DNA of 64,000 nucleotides from Halarcobacter bivalviorum (GCF_003346815.1 NZ_CP031217.1:930001-994000), one strand, 5' to 3'. Shown: positions 8,905 to 19,148, numbered from the stretch's first letter. Numbers and translations: made by a program. The notes: generated from the letters alone by a model not told the origin.

Positions 8905-9903
8905 ATGAAAAAATTTGCAGACACACCGTTTTTACCAACTGAGGTTGAGATCGAGGCTATCAGTGATAATGAAGCTAAAATATCAGCATATCCATTTGAA
9001 AGTGGTTTTGCAATTACTTTAGCGCACCCTTTAAGAAGACTTCTTTTAAGTTCTTCAGTTGGATACGCTCCAATTGCAGTTAAAATAGAAGGAGCTTCGC
9101 ATGAGTTTGACTCATTAAGAGGAATGCTTGAAGATATAGCTATTTTTATAATTAATCTAAAAAATATTAAATTTAAAATCAATGGTGATGAAGACCAAGT
9201 TGTAGTTGAATACTCTTTTGATGGACCAAAGGAAATCAAAGGTGAAGACTTAGTGAACTCTGATGTAGAAGTAGTTTCTCCAGATGTTCACTTAGCAACT
9301 ATTAACTCTGATTGTAATTTAACATTCTCTGTAATTATCCAAAGAGGTATTGGTTATATGCCTTCTGAAGATATCAGAGAAATAGTTGGATCAGATTATA
9401 TTCCAATTGACGCTTTCTTTACACCTGTAAAAAAAGTTGTTTATGATATTGAAAAAATGTTAGTTGAAGATAATCCTAACTTTGAAAAAGCTGTATTTAA
9501 TGTACAAACAAATGGACAAATTACTCCAATCGCTGCTTTTAAAGAAGCAGTATCTGTTATGTATTCACAAATGTCAGTATTTAACAAAGTATTTGATTTA
9601 TCTGAAGTAACTGTTAATGATGCTGGTGAAGAACCAGTAGAATTAAAAGATTTAATTGTAAAAATTGATGATTTAAATCTAAGTGCTAGATCGTTCAACT
9701 CTTTAGATAGAGCTGGATTAAAATTCTTAGGTGAACTAGTACTTATGAGTGAAGTAGAAGTAAAAAATATTAAAAATCTTGGAAAAAAATCTTTTGATGA
9801 AATCTCAGAGAAATTAGAATCTTTAGGTTTCCCAATTGAAAATACACTTCCAGAAAATGTTGCATCAGCTTTAAGAAGAAAGCTTGAGCAACTTAAAGCA
9901 TAA
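8905..9903 (+). CDS. rpoA: DNA-directed RNA polymerase subunit alpha
   Basis: 332 residues, normal length. The N-terminal dimerisation domain shows FAITLAHPLRRLLLSSSVGY, the segment that makes the alpha-alpha contact. A linker leads to a C-terminal domain at about 255-310 containing SARSFNSLDRAGLKFLGELV and NLGKKSFDEISEKLESLGF, the helix-hairpin-helix that binds UP elements and activators. It scaffolds beta and beta-prime assembly. It is transcribed after rpsD with a 15-base gap and followed by rplQ after 14 bases. Confidence 0.98.
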   Translation: MKKFADTPFLPTEVEIEAISDNEAKISAYPFESGFAITLAHPLRRLLLSSSVGYAPIAVKIEGASHEFDSLRGMLEDIAIFIINLKNIKFKINGDEDQVVVEYSFDGPKEIKGEDLVNSDVEVVSPDVHLATINSDCNLTFSVIIQRGIGYMPSEDIREIVGSDYIPIDAFFTPVKKVVYDIEKMLVEDNPNFEKAVFNVQTNGQITPIAAFKEAVSVMYSQMSVFNKVFDLSEVTVNDAGEEPVELKDLIVKIDDLNLSARSFNSLDRAGLKFLGELVLMSEVEVKNIKNLGKKSFDEISEKLESLGFPIENTLPENVASALRRKLEQLKA

Positions 9904-9917
9904 TTTAAGGGTTTGAT

Positions 9918-10268
9918 ATGAGACATAAGCACGGATATAGAAGATTAAACAGAACATCTTCTCATAGAAAAGCGTTACTAAAAAACTTAGCAATTGCTTT
10001 AATCGAAAGAGAGAAGATTGAAACAACTGTACCAAAAGCAAAAGAGTTAAGAAGATATATTGAAAGACTAGTTACAACTGCTAGAAATGCTGATTTTAAC
10101 ACTCACAGAGCTGTTTTCGCTGCATTACAACACAAAGAGGCAACTAAAAAACTAATCAATGAAATCGCACCAAAATACGAAGGTAGAACTGGTGGATATA
10201 CTTCTATTGTAAAAACAAGAATTAGAAGAGGTGATGCTACACCAATGGCATTCATTTCTTTTGTATAA
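9918..10268 (+). CDS. rplQ: 50S ribosomal protein L17
   Basis: 116 residues, standard for bL17. Signature segments are [20 protein letters not shown] at the start, [20 protein letters not shown] and [14 protein letters not shown], and the C-terminal [16 protein letters not shown]. It binds domain III of 23S rRNA close to the exit tunnel. It is the last gene of the alpha operon: a strong hairpin with a T-run (10294-10327) follows directly. Confidence 0.98.
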   Translation: MRHKHGYRRLNRTSSHRKALLKNLAIALIEREKIETTVPKAKELRRYIERLVTTARNADFNTHRAVFAALQHKEATKKLINEIAPKYEGRTGGYTSIVKTRIRRGDATPMAFISFV

Positions 10269-10293
10269 TAGTTTACAATAATTTATACTCTTC

Positions 10294-10327
10294 AAAAGGT
10301 AGAAGTCATTTGACTTCTGCCTTTTTT
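10294..10327 (+). terminator. Rho-independent terminator of the alpha operon
   Basis: An 8-bp core (10301-10308 with 10311-10318) is extended by GG/CC and A/T pairs and followed by a run of seven T. It lies 25 bases after the rplQ stop. Confidence 0.9.
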
Positions 10328-10394
10328 TCTTTCTAAAAAATTACACTTTTTAAATAATAAAATTTCATTTACTAGTTTTTAATCATTTTTTTTA

Positions 10395-10400
10395 TATAAT
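10395..10400 (+). promoter_or_regulatory. Probable -10 box for gatA
   Basis: TATAAT following a T-rich tract, 41 bases upstream of the TTG start of gatA. No clear -35 is seen. Confidence 0.5.
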
Positions 10401-10441
10401 GGCGCGTTATACTATATATTTGTAAATCCTAGGAGAAACAT

Positions 10442-13271
<2,830 letters not shown>

Positions 13272-13280
13272 TATAAAAGT

Positions 13281-13308
13281 GAAAAGAGGTTTATAACAGC
13301 CTCTTTTC
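13281..13308 (+). terminator. First hairpin after guaB
   Basis: 9-bp perfect stem: 13281-13289 with 13300-13308, ten-base loop, 9 bases after the guaB stop. No direct T-run, so it probably acts with the second hairpin. Confidence 0.6.
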
Positions 13309-13423
13309 TCAAATTTCTGCGTTATCGCAGAAATTTTTTTACTCACTTACTTCAGTAAGCTCCCACAAAAAATTTTGCTCTGGCCTTGAACTTTACAAAA
13401 ATAGTCTATTCTAAACCTCTTTT
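13282..13423. repeat. 142-bp element bounded by 12-bp perfect inverted repeats
   Basis: AAAAGAGGTTTA at 13282-13293 is exactly complementary to TAAACCTCTTTT at 13412-13423. The interior holds the two guaB hairpins and a third small stem (13346-13350 with 13355-13359). The left arm can pair with CCTCTTTT at 13300-13307 or with the right arm at 13416-13423, so two exclusive folds exist. It could be a MITE-like palindromic repeat inserted after guaB, or a structured RNA reaching toward the next gene at 13462. I cannot tell whether copies exist elsewhere in the genome. Confidence 0.5.
13311..13340 (+). terminator. Second hairpin after guaB, with T-run
   Basis: 11-bp perfect stem (13311-13321 with 13326-13336) around TTAT, followed by TTTT. 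This is a textbook intrinsic terminator shape. Confidence 0.85.
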
Positions 13424-13461
13424 TGATATTATAAAATTATTATTATAATAGGAAAATAGAT

Positions 13462-14298
13462 ATGGATATGATATTAGGAATATTAGGTGGAGGATTAATT
13501 GGTTTATTAATTACCCATTTTTATTATAAAAAAGCACAAAAAGATTCTTATAAAGAAAATGAAAAAACTTTGGCTAAACAAAAAAAAGATAGCGAAGAAA
13601 AAGTAAAAAGAATAAAAGAGAATAATGAAATAAATTTAAAAATAATAAAGGAAGAATTTAAAGTTTTAAATGAGCAAGTAAAAAAAATAGATACTTCAAA
13701 ACTACCAGAAAAGGAAAAGACAGAGATTATCACCATTCGTTCAGAAATATCTAAGTGGGCTAAAGATTTAAGTAGTGATATAAGTAAGACAGAAACTAAA
13801 TTAAAAATGAAATTAAATGAACGCTTACAAGAAGAATATAAAAATTCAAATATTATAAGAGAGTATGTTATATATTGTTTAGATTTAATTAATGATATTA
13901 TATTAAGTTTTAATAATTCTAATAATAAATGTTATTGGAATAAACCAGTTTTAGATGCAAATTTATTTAATACTAATACTGAGGTAGAAATATTTTATAA
14001 TGAAGAAGTTTTTGTAAGTTTAAATCTTAAATCTTCAAATATTTCAACTAATAGTTTTTTAATAACTTTATATATTTTTGATAAAGATGACCTGTATAAA
14101 CTTAATAGTGCTCATTTGAATTTTTTATTTATTGTCAACTCTAATAATGATATAAAAGTTTCTATTATTTCTGATAAATTAAAAGTAATAGATAATGAAT
14201 ATGATATTGCAATAGAAAATTATCAAGATATCTTTAATAAAAAATTAAAAGAATTTTTTGAATATGTTTTAGTTAGAGTTAATAATAAAATTGATTAA
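13462..14298 (+). CDS. Hypothetical protein: membrane anchor plus coiled coil
   Basis: 278 residues. One N-terminal helix (about 3-20, ILGILGGGLIGLLITHFYY) probably anchors it in the inner membrane. A Lys/Glu-rich coiled coil follows at about 25-110. The C-terminal half is Asn/Ile/Phe-rich with no motif I recognise, and no nuclease signature is present. Base composition is even more AT-rich than the neighbouring housekeeping genes and codon use is looser, compatible with an accessory gene. It stands alone between the palindromic element and the mazEF region. Confidence 0.65.
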   Translation: MDMILGILGGGLIGLLITHFYYKKAQKDSYKENEKTLAKQKKDSEEKVKRIKENNEINLKIIKEEFKVLNEQVKKIDTSKLPEKEKTEIITIRSEISKWAKDLSSDISKTETKLKMKLNERLQEEYKNSNIIREYVIYCLDLINDIILSFNNSNNKCYWNKPVLDANLFNTNTEVEIFYNEEVFVSLNLKSSNISTNSFLITLYIFDKDDLYKLNSAHLNFLFIVNSNNDIKVSIISDKLKVIDNEYDIAIENYQDIFNKKLKEFFEYVLVRVNNKID

Positions 14299-14474
14299 CA
14301 TAGCAAATAAAATAATATGAAAAAATGGACAGGCACCTTTTCCCTTAAGAAGATGTTTTTAATTGCAAAATGTTTTGAAATATAGGGGTCAGTTATAACA
14401 ATAATCATCAACAAAACTAATACTCCCTGAGTATAGAATAACACCTGAGAGAATGAATCACCACTTTCATATTC
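14299..14474. other. Noncoding spacer with a possible REP/RAYT-type remnant
   Basis: No gene is visible. Around 14326-14345 the sequence reads GGACAGGCACCTTTTCC, and around 14385 AGGGGTCAGTTATAAC. Similar short sequences recur beside IS200-like REP-associated transposases in many bacteria (from memory, not checked). No transposase is present, so this is at most a remnant. Confidence 0.25.
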
Positions 14475-14810
14475 TTAAAAAATCACACTTTTAGTAATTC
14501 CAAGAACTTTATTTAAAGTCTCTTCATCTACTTTTTCTACAAACTTTACTTTTCTAGCATTAAAATCAATAGATTTAATCTGTTCAGTCATTATAAAGCC
14601 TGTTAGATTTTCACTTTCAAGTTTTACATGAAAAGGGAAGTCTCTATTTGTATTAGTGATTGGGCAAGCTATTGCTAATCCTAATGCTTTATTAAAAGCT
14701 TCATTACTAATAATTAGTGCTGGTCTTCTTCCTTTTTGTTCGTGTCCAGCTTGTGGGTCAAAAGTAAGTATTACTAAATCTCCTTTTTTAGGAATATAAT
14801 TTTTTACCAT
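14475..14810 (-). CDS. mazF: MazF/PemK-type endoribonuclease toxin
   Basis: 111 residues, standard MazF length. The N-terminal YIPKKGDLVILTFDPQAGHE and KGRRPALIISNEAFN segments are the family's beta-barrel signature; the arginine in KGRRPALI is the usual catalytic/RNA-contact residue. TNTNRDFPFHV and IMTEQIKSIDF complete the fold. MazF cleaves single-stranded mRNA at short specific sites when not bound by MazE. It overlaps the antitoxin gene by 7 bases (14804-14810), so translation is coupled to mazE, the usual toxin-antitoxin arrangement. Confidence 0.93.
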   Translation of the reverse strand: MVKNYIPKKGDLVILTFDPQAGHEQKGRRPALIISNEAFNKALGLAIACPITNTNRDFPFHVKLESENLTGFIMTEQIKSIDFNARKVKFVEKVDEETLNKVLGITKSVIF

Positions 14811-15049
14811 TCCTCTTTTCCTATTGTTGTATCAAACTCTTCATTTGCTTTATAGTCTTCTGGTACTTTAGATACTAGTTCATTTAAATCATAGTCAGGA
14901 ATATCTTGTCTTACTGGCTCAATAATTGCTTTACCATCTACTATTGTAATATTTACATTATCGCCAATATGAAGTTGTAAACTTTCCATTATATCTTTTG
15001 GTACTCTAAGCCCTTGAGAGTTACCCCATTTTGAAATTTTAGCAGTCAT
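14804..15049 (-). CDS. mazE: MazE antitoxin, SpoVT/AbrB DNA-binding fold
   Basis: 81 residues. The N-terminal half (KISKWGNSQGLRVPKDIMES then LHIGDNVNITIVDGKAIIEP) is the swapped-hairpin AbrB/MazE DNA-binding fold. The acidic C-terminal tail (LVSKVPEDYKANEEFDTTIG) is the segment that wraps MazF. An AAGGAG site lies just upstream of the ATG. The promoter region carries an inverted repeat over the -10 box, as expected for autorepression by the MazE-MazF complex. Confidence 0.93.
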   Translation of the reverse strand: MTAKISKWGNSQGLRVPKDIMESLQLHIGDNVNITIVDGKAIIEPVRQDIPDYDLNELVSKVPEDYKANEEFDTTIGKEEW

Positions 15050-15073
15050 TTTAACTCCTTTATGTATATCCTA

Positions 15074-15102
15074 AGTATATCTTTTATACTAGATAATGTC
15101 AA
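15074..15102 (-). promoter_or_regulatory. mazEF promoter with overlapping operator
   Basis: On the minus strand TTGACA (plus 15097-15102) and TATACT (plus 15074-15079) are separated by exactly 17 bases. AGTATA-TCTTT-TATACT (15074-15090) is a perfect inverted repeat covering the -10, and GTATATC recurs nearby as a direct repeat. Autoregulation is inferred. Confidence 0.7.
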
Positions 15103-15141
15103 TATGTAAATCTATACTGTCTGAAATTAAACCAAAATAGA

Positions 15142-15147
15142 TATAAT
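15142..15147 (+). promoter_or_regulatory. Probable -10 box for the rhodanese gene
   Basis: TATAAT 30 bases upstream of the rhodanese ATG, divergent from mazEF. Confidence 0.5.
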
Positions 15148-15177
15148 CACTTTTCAAAATTTTAATCAGGAAAATTT

Positions 15178-15525
15178 ATGAATGAAACAATAATCTATCC
15201 AATTCTTGCAATAATAGCTTTCATACTTTATAAAAAATATACTCAATACAAGGTTCTAAAACTTGTACCATCTCTTTTAGAAGAGGGTGGGCAGATTATT
15301 GATGTGCGAACAAAAGGTGAGTTTACACAAGGTAGCAAAGAAGGAAGTATTAATATTCCTTTGGACTCTTTAAAAGCTAAAATGAATGAATTAGATAATA
15401 CAAAGCCTATAATCGTTTGTTGTGCTAGTGGGAGTAGAAGTGCTTTAGCAAGACGACTTCTAATCACAAATGGTTTTGAGAATGTTCATAATGCAGGAGT
15501 ATGGAGTTCTCTTTTAAAGTTTTAA
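15178..15525 (+). CDS. Membrane-anchored rhodanese-like protein
   Basis: 115 residues. A hydrophobic helix (about 4-20, IIYPILAIIAFILYKKY) tethers a single rhodanese domain. IIDVRTKGEFTQGSKEGSIN is the rhodanese entry, and VCCASGSRSALARRLL is the active-site loop with the catalytic cysteine (CASGSRS, the six-residue loop of sulfurtransferases). Such proteins bind and transfer persulfide sulfur. Here the active site probably faces the periplasm or the cytoplasmic membrane surface. It is an isolated gene ending in a hairpin shared with the convergent PsiE gene. Confidence 0.88.
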   Translation: MNETIIYPILAIIAFILYKKYTQYKVLKLVPSLLEEGGQIIDVRTKGEFTQGSKEGSINIPLDSLKAKMNELDNTKPIIVCCASGSRSALARRLLITNGFENVHNAGVWSSLLKF

Positions 15526-15541
15526 CTCTTTACTTAAAGAG
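15526..15541. terminator. Convergent-gene hairpin
   Basis: 6-bp stem CTCTTT / AAAGAG with an ACTT loop between the rhodanese stop and the PsiE stop on the other strand. Confidence 0.55.
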
Positions 15542-15543
15542 GT

Positions 15544-16047
15544 TTAGCCTTTCTCTTGCTTTTCCTCTTTTTGCCAAGTTCTTTTTAGATTATGAATATA
15601 AACTATCAAGATAAAAAATATTGATGATGTTACACCTAATACTAATAATAAACTTGTCTCTTCTGGTATAGTTTCAAGTAATATAAGTTTTCTTATAATA
15701 ACTACAAAGGCTATTTCTAAAAAAGTAAGAGCATATTCAAAACCATTTTTTATAAATAGGGTTTTTACAATTGCAAGTACAATCAATGTAAATAAACCAT
15801 CTGTCAAAATCATCTTTATAGAGGCAAAATCTAATGCTCCTTGAGAAAGTGTTAATGAAATCATTTTATGAGATAGGCTTACTATACAAATTGCGAGATA
15901 AAGTATCATGCTTAAGATAAATAGATGTTTTAGTAAATTTATAATACGCAAAAATATGATATCGATTTTATTTTCTAAAATTTTATCAAACTGATTTAAT
16001 TGAGTGAAAACTTTCTCAAGAAGATTTTTTTTAGAAGTTTCTGCCAC
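15544..16047 (-). CDS. PsiE-family membrane protein
   Basis: 167 residues with four hydrophobic helices (about 38-58, 78-98, 105-122 and 133-152). The pattern ILTDGLFTLIVLAIVKTLF followed by ALTFLEIAFVVIIRKLIL matches the PsiE (phosphate-starvation-inducible) family. The molecular function is not established; in enterics the gene responds to phosphate starvation. N- and C-termini are charged and likely cytoplasmic. No phosphate-regulon genes are adjacent and I see no obvious Pho box. Confidence 0.8.
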   Translation of the reverse strand: MAETSKKNLLEKVFTQLNQFDKILENKIDIIFLRIINLLKHLFILSMILYLAICIVSLSHKMISLTLSQGALDFASIKMILTDGLFTLIVLAIVKTLFIKNGFEYALTFLEIAFVVIIRKLILLETIPEETSLLLVLGVTSSIFFILIVYIHNLKRTWQKEEKQEKG

Positions 16048-16211
16048 TTTTTATTCCTTATGGTCTTGGCTTAATTTTTGCGAATATTATCACAATGAAA
16101 ATAAAAAAACAAGTGAAAATGAATAAATATTCATAAGAATAATTAATCTCTTTTATATAAGCTTGTATTAATATTTAAATAACTATTATTTCAAAAAAAT
16201 TAAGGCTACAA

Positions 16212-16418
16212 ATGTCAAAAAGTTTAAACAATAACAGTGTAAAAAACTCAAAAGTTGACCTTATCAAATTAGGAAGTAATTCTACACCAAAAGCATTTTC
16301 AAAAGATACATCAGTAAAAGAACAAGTTGTAAATGCAAGAAAAGCAGCTAGTCAAAATAAAGCAAAAGCAAAGAAAAAAGCTAAAATGGCAAAGGCTTCT
16401 AGAAAAAAAGCTAGATAA
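16212..16418 (+). CDS. Small lysine/alanine-rich basic protein
   Basis: 68 residues. The second half is dominated by Lys, Ala, Arg and Gln (NARKAASQNKAKAKKKAKMA), with no hydrophobic core or cysteine. Such composition suggests nucleic-acid binding or ribosome association, but no named family is recognised. A TTAAGG site precedes the ATG and a strong intrinsic terminator overlaps the stop, which supports it as a real single-gene unit. Confidence 0.7.
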   Translation: MSKSLNNNSVKNSKVDLIKLGSNSTPKAFSKDTSVKEQVVNARKAASQNKAKAKKKAKMAKASRKKAR

Positions 16419-16429
16419 TAGCTTTTTTT
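16403..16429 (+). terminator. Intrinsic terminator of the Lys-rich gene
   Basis: AAAAAAGCTA (16404-16413) pairs with TAGCTTTTTT (16419-16428), short loop, ending in T-run. It includes the stop codon. Confidence 0.8.
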
Positions 16430-16436
16430 ACTCTAC

Positions 16437-16492
16437 AAAATTACAATCTGCAATATTTTTAAGTTCATACTTCTTTTTCCTATATACTTCAT
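16437..16492 (+). promoter_or_regulatory. Upstream segment shared with the csp gene
   Basis: AAAATTACAATCTG at 16437-16450 is identical to 23231-23244 upstream of the cold-shock gene, and TACTTCAT follows in both (16485-16492 here). Possible shared regulatory site. Confidence 0.35.
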
Positions 16493-16516
16493 AAAATAAA
16501 ATAGAGGTTTTACCTT

Positions 16517-16861
16517 ATGAAGGAAAAAATAGTGAATGGTAATATAGAAGTTACATATAAAATAGTAAATAAAAATGATTTAAACCTAACTCTTAGTTTA
16601 GAAGAGCTTTTCACAAATGAAAAAGTAGTTAAACTGATTAAAAGTGAATTTGCAAAAGGACATAGAAATATTGATATTAAAGCAGATTTACCACTTACTG
16701 ATAAATTTAAACTTGAAACTATAAAAGAACATCATAATTTTACTGTTTCAAAAAATGATTTTGCTGATATTCTTGCACTTGCAGAAGATGATGCTACTAC
16801 AAAAAAACTACTTAAAAAAGATTGTTTTATTGAGCTTGTTGATATAAAAACAATAGAATAG
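16517..16861 (+). CDS. Hypothetical protein (ends LVDIKTIE)
   Basis: 114 residues, soluble, no signal peptide, Lys/Asp/Leu-rich, with no motif I recognise. The C-terminal residues LVDIKTIE are notable: an 8-codon near copy (FVDIKTIE plus stop, with synonymous changes) appears orphaned at 17981-18007, just after the transglutaminase-like gene. That suggests a degraded paralogue. Its upstream region shares 14 identical bases with the cold-shock gene leader. Function unknown. Confidence 0.65.
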   Translation: MKEKIVNGNIEVTYKIVNKNDLNLTLSLEELFTNEKVVKLIKSEFAKGHRNIDIKADLPLTDKFKLETIKEHHNFTVSKNDFADILALAEDDATTKKLLKKDCFIELVDIKTIE

Positions 16862-16926
16862 ATTAATATAATTTTAAATATTACTAAGTTTACTTATAAT
16901 AAACTTTTCAGAAATAAAGGAAAATA

Positions 16927-17157
16927 ATGGAATTTGATTTTTTAGGTGCAACTATTGTTAATTTAACAATAAATATAATTTTTACTTTAATAGCTCTTTT
17001 TATAGGAGTAAAGGCACTTTTATTTGTTGATGATAAATTGTTAAAATCAATAGATTTACAAGAAGAAATAAAAAAAGGAAATATAGCAGTATCAATTTTT
17101 GCTTCTTCAATTTTAATTTTTGTTGCACTTATTGTAACATTTGGATTTAAAGGGTGA
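16927..17157 (+). CDS. DUF350-type small membrane protein
   Basis: 76 residues with two transmembrane helices (about 8-34 and 51-73). The intervening loop KSIDLQEEIKKGNIAVSIFA contains the EEIKKGNIAV pattern characteristic of DUF350. Function of the family is unknown; members often lie next to membrane or transglutaminase-like proteins. An AAAGGAAAATA site precedes the ATG. Its stop overlaps the GTG start of the transglutaminase-like gene by four bases, a strong sign of coupled translation. Confidence 0.75.
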   Translation: MEFDFLGATIVNLTINIIFTLIALFIGVKALLFVDDKLLKSIDLQEEIKKGNIAVSIFASSILIFVALIVTFGFKG

Positions 17158-17978
17158 TATTTTCAAAAAAATTTACAACATTGATATATTTGGGTTTATT
17201 TTTGTTGTATATTTTAGGAGAATATTTAATTAGTCTTTCTAATTCAGATAGAGACTATAAAAATGATATTGCAAATATTGTTGAAAAAAGAAAAGAATCA
17301 AAAAAACAGTTAGAAAATAGTAATTATTTGCACTTAATAAAAGAGAATAAGAATATTCCAGAGTCGAAAATAACAGAGCATTTTGATAAATATTATAAAG
17401 ATAATCTACATTATTTATCTTTCAAAAAATCAAATGATGTCAAAAATATTTTAGCATTAGGTATTGATAAAAAATTTCATCTCTCAAATTTTTATTTAGA
17501 AGGATATGCTCCTTTTGAAACAAATAAATTATGGGTACCTTTACAAACTTTAGCACAGAAAAAAACTTATGAATTAGATAGTCTACAATATACTGGATAT
17601 AAAGAAATTTGGCAAACTAGTTCTCAGGCATTTAAATATACAAGAGGAGATTGTGAAGACCATGCAATAGCTTTAGCTGATTGGTTAATTGAAATGGGAG
17701 AGGATGCAAGAGTTGTTGCTGGTTTTTATAAAAAAGAAGGTCATGCTTGGGTTGTTTTATTTAAAGATGGTAATGAATATATTTTAGAAGCTACAAGTAA
17801 AGGAAACTTTACAAATCCATATCCTTTAGCAAAATATCAAACTAGTTATAGACCTCAAATAATGTTTAATAGAGAATATTTTTGGTTTAATAAAGGTTCA
17901 ATCAATACTACAAGTTACTCTTCTGAGAATTGGTTGAAAAAGACTATTTATCATAGAATAGAAAAAAATGATTTTTAG
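17154..17978 (+). CDS. Membrane-anchored transglutaminase-like cysteine peptidase-fold protein
   Basis: 274 residues from a GTG start overlapping the DUF350 stop. One N-terminal hydrophobic segment (about 5-22) is a signal anchor. The transglutaminase-like core is at about 155-215: TRGDCEDHAIALADWLIEMG supplies the catalytic cysteine, GHAWVVLF the histidine and YILEATSKG the acidic residue region. The catalytic Cys-His-Asp arrangement is intact, so a peptidase or amide-transfer activity in the periplasm is plausible. The substrate is unknown. Coupling with DUF350 suggests a membrane complex. Confidence 0.75.
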   Translation: MIFSKKFTTLIYLGLFLLYILGEYLISLSNSDRDYKNDIANIVEKRKESKKQLENSNYLHLIKENKNIPESKITEHFDKYYKDNLHYLSFKKSNDVKNILALGIDKKFHLSNFYLEGYAPFETNKLWVPLQTLAQKKTYELDSLQYTGYKEIWQTSSQAFKYTRGDCEDHAIALADWLIEMGEDARVVAGFYKKEGHAWVVLFKDGNEYILEATSKGNFTNPYPLAKYQTSYRPQIMFNREYFWFNKGSINTTSYSSENWLKKTIYHRIEKNDF

Positions 17979-17980
17979 TA

Positions 17981-18007
17981 TTTGTTGATATAAAAACTAT
18001 TGAATAA
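17981..18007 (+). pseudogene. Orphan C-terminal codons (FVDIKTIE-stop), likely gene remnant
   Basis: Nine codons including the stop, homologous to the end of the gene at 16517-16861 but with two synonymous differences (ACA/ACT, ATA/ATT) and no start or upstream frame. It starts two bases after the transglutaminase stop. It looks like the tail of a lost tandem copy. Confidence 0.45.
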
Positions 18008-18144
18008 AACTGATAAGAATATTTTAATAACTTTTTTATATTTGAATAATATAAATATATAATTTTTATTTTTTTAAAGTAAATTATAACTATTTAAATG
18101 ATATATTTGTTTTTTTGTTATTAATAAAACTATTTAGGAGTTAT

Positions 18145-19143
18145 ATGAAAAAAGGAATAAAATCAATTACTCAAATATTTACTATATTTGCAGTTGTACT
18201 GTTTTTTCAGGCTTGTTCATTAAAAGTACCAATCAAATCAACTGAAAAATCTGAAAATAAATATGAACCAAGTTTAGATGTAGAGAGTAAAGCTATTAAA
18301 GAAATTTCATTTATTAATGCATTAGATAAAGAAGCAACTATTATAACTGGTGAATTTAAAGAAAATATTCATTTAGAATATAAAAAAGAGAAACTAGAAG
18401 CTAGTTCTTTTATTAAAAATGCATTACAAGAAGAGTTTAAAGCAAGAGCTTTACCTATATCAATTATTGATACCTCACTAGATTCATTAAATTTAGAAAA
18501 CTTTGAAATATTTGTTTATAGAAGTAGTGGTTTTTCTCCTGTTGTCACATTTTCTTCTCTTAGAGTAACTGTACAGATTGGAGATAAAAAAGAAACTTTT
18601 GTTTCTATTGTTAAAAGAGGAAAAGTCCCTGTATGGGTTGTAGATGAAATTTTTGATCCTTGTTTTAACGAACCTATTTCTTTAATGATAAAAGAGATTG
18701 TTGCAAAAATTAATAAAGCATATTTTAACTATAAAATTAGTGATGAAAAAGTTTCAGAGATAATGTTAAAAATTGATAAGGGAGTAAACAATGATGATAA
18801 ACTTAATTATTTAAATATATATGAATTAGGTTTTTCTAATAATCCAAAAGCACTTGAACTTCTAAAACAATATACAAACAATGCAGATGAATATTTAAGG
18901 TTAGCATCTTTGTCAATGCTTGGTTTTTTAGGTGGAGAATCTGAATTTGACTATTTAGTATCTAAATATAGGAATTCAAAAATATGGCAAGATAGAGCTT
19001 TATCAATGAAAGCTATTGCAGATATTAACACTGAAAAAACAAAAAAATTTTTACAAAATGAATATAAACTTTGGAAATCTCAAGATTCAAAAGAAGCAAT
19101 ATGGAATGTAATGCTTCTTGATATTTTAAAAGTTAATGATTAA
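18145..19143 (+). CDS. Lipoprotein with HEAT-like C-terminal repeats
   Basis: 332 residues from the ATG preceded by TAGGAG; an in-frame TTG 30 bases earlier lacks a ribosome site. The signal sequence IFTIFAVVLFFQACS has a lipobox-like FQAC, so Cys22 is the likely lipidated residue. Residues about 230-325 (EYLRLASLSMLGFLGGESEF and WQDRALSMKAIADINTEKTK) look like HEAT-type helical repeats. The middle resembles a beta-rich domain with no known name. A terminator follows. Probably an outer-membrane or periplasmic scaffold; function unknown. Confidence 0.7.
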   Translation: MKKGIKSITQIFTIFAVVLFFQACSLKVPIKSTEKSENKYEPSLDVESKAIKEISFINALDKEATIITGEFKENIHLEYKKEKLEASSFIKNALQEEFKARALPISIIDTSLDSLNLENFEIFVYRSSGFSPVVTFSSLRVTVQIGDKKETFVSIVKRGKVPVWVVDEIFDPCFNEPISLMIKEIVAKINKAYFNYKISDEKVSEIMLKIDKGVNNDDKLNYLNIYELGFSNNPKALELLKQYTNNADEYLRLASLSMLGFLGGESEFDYLVSKYRNSKIWQDRALSMKAIADINTEKTKKFLQNEYKLWKSQDSKEAIWNVMLLDILKVND

Positions 19144-19148
19144 AATTT

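Noticed and set aside
10269..10441. tRNA or small RNA in the rplQ-gatA spacer.
   Set aside because: Only the terminator and a -10 box are recognisable; no cloverleaf.
14326..14400. Active IS200-like element near mazEF.
   Set aside because: Only short motif resemblance; no transposase frame or defined ends exist.
15536..15546. AAAGAGGTTTA here matches part of the inverted repeat at 13282.
   Set aside because: 11-base match in AT-rich hairpin sequence with no other shared context; probably coincidence.
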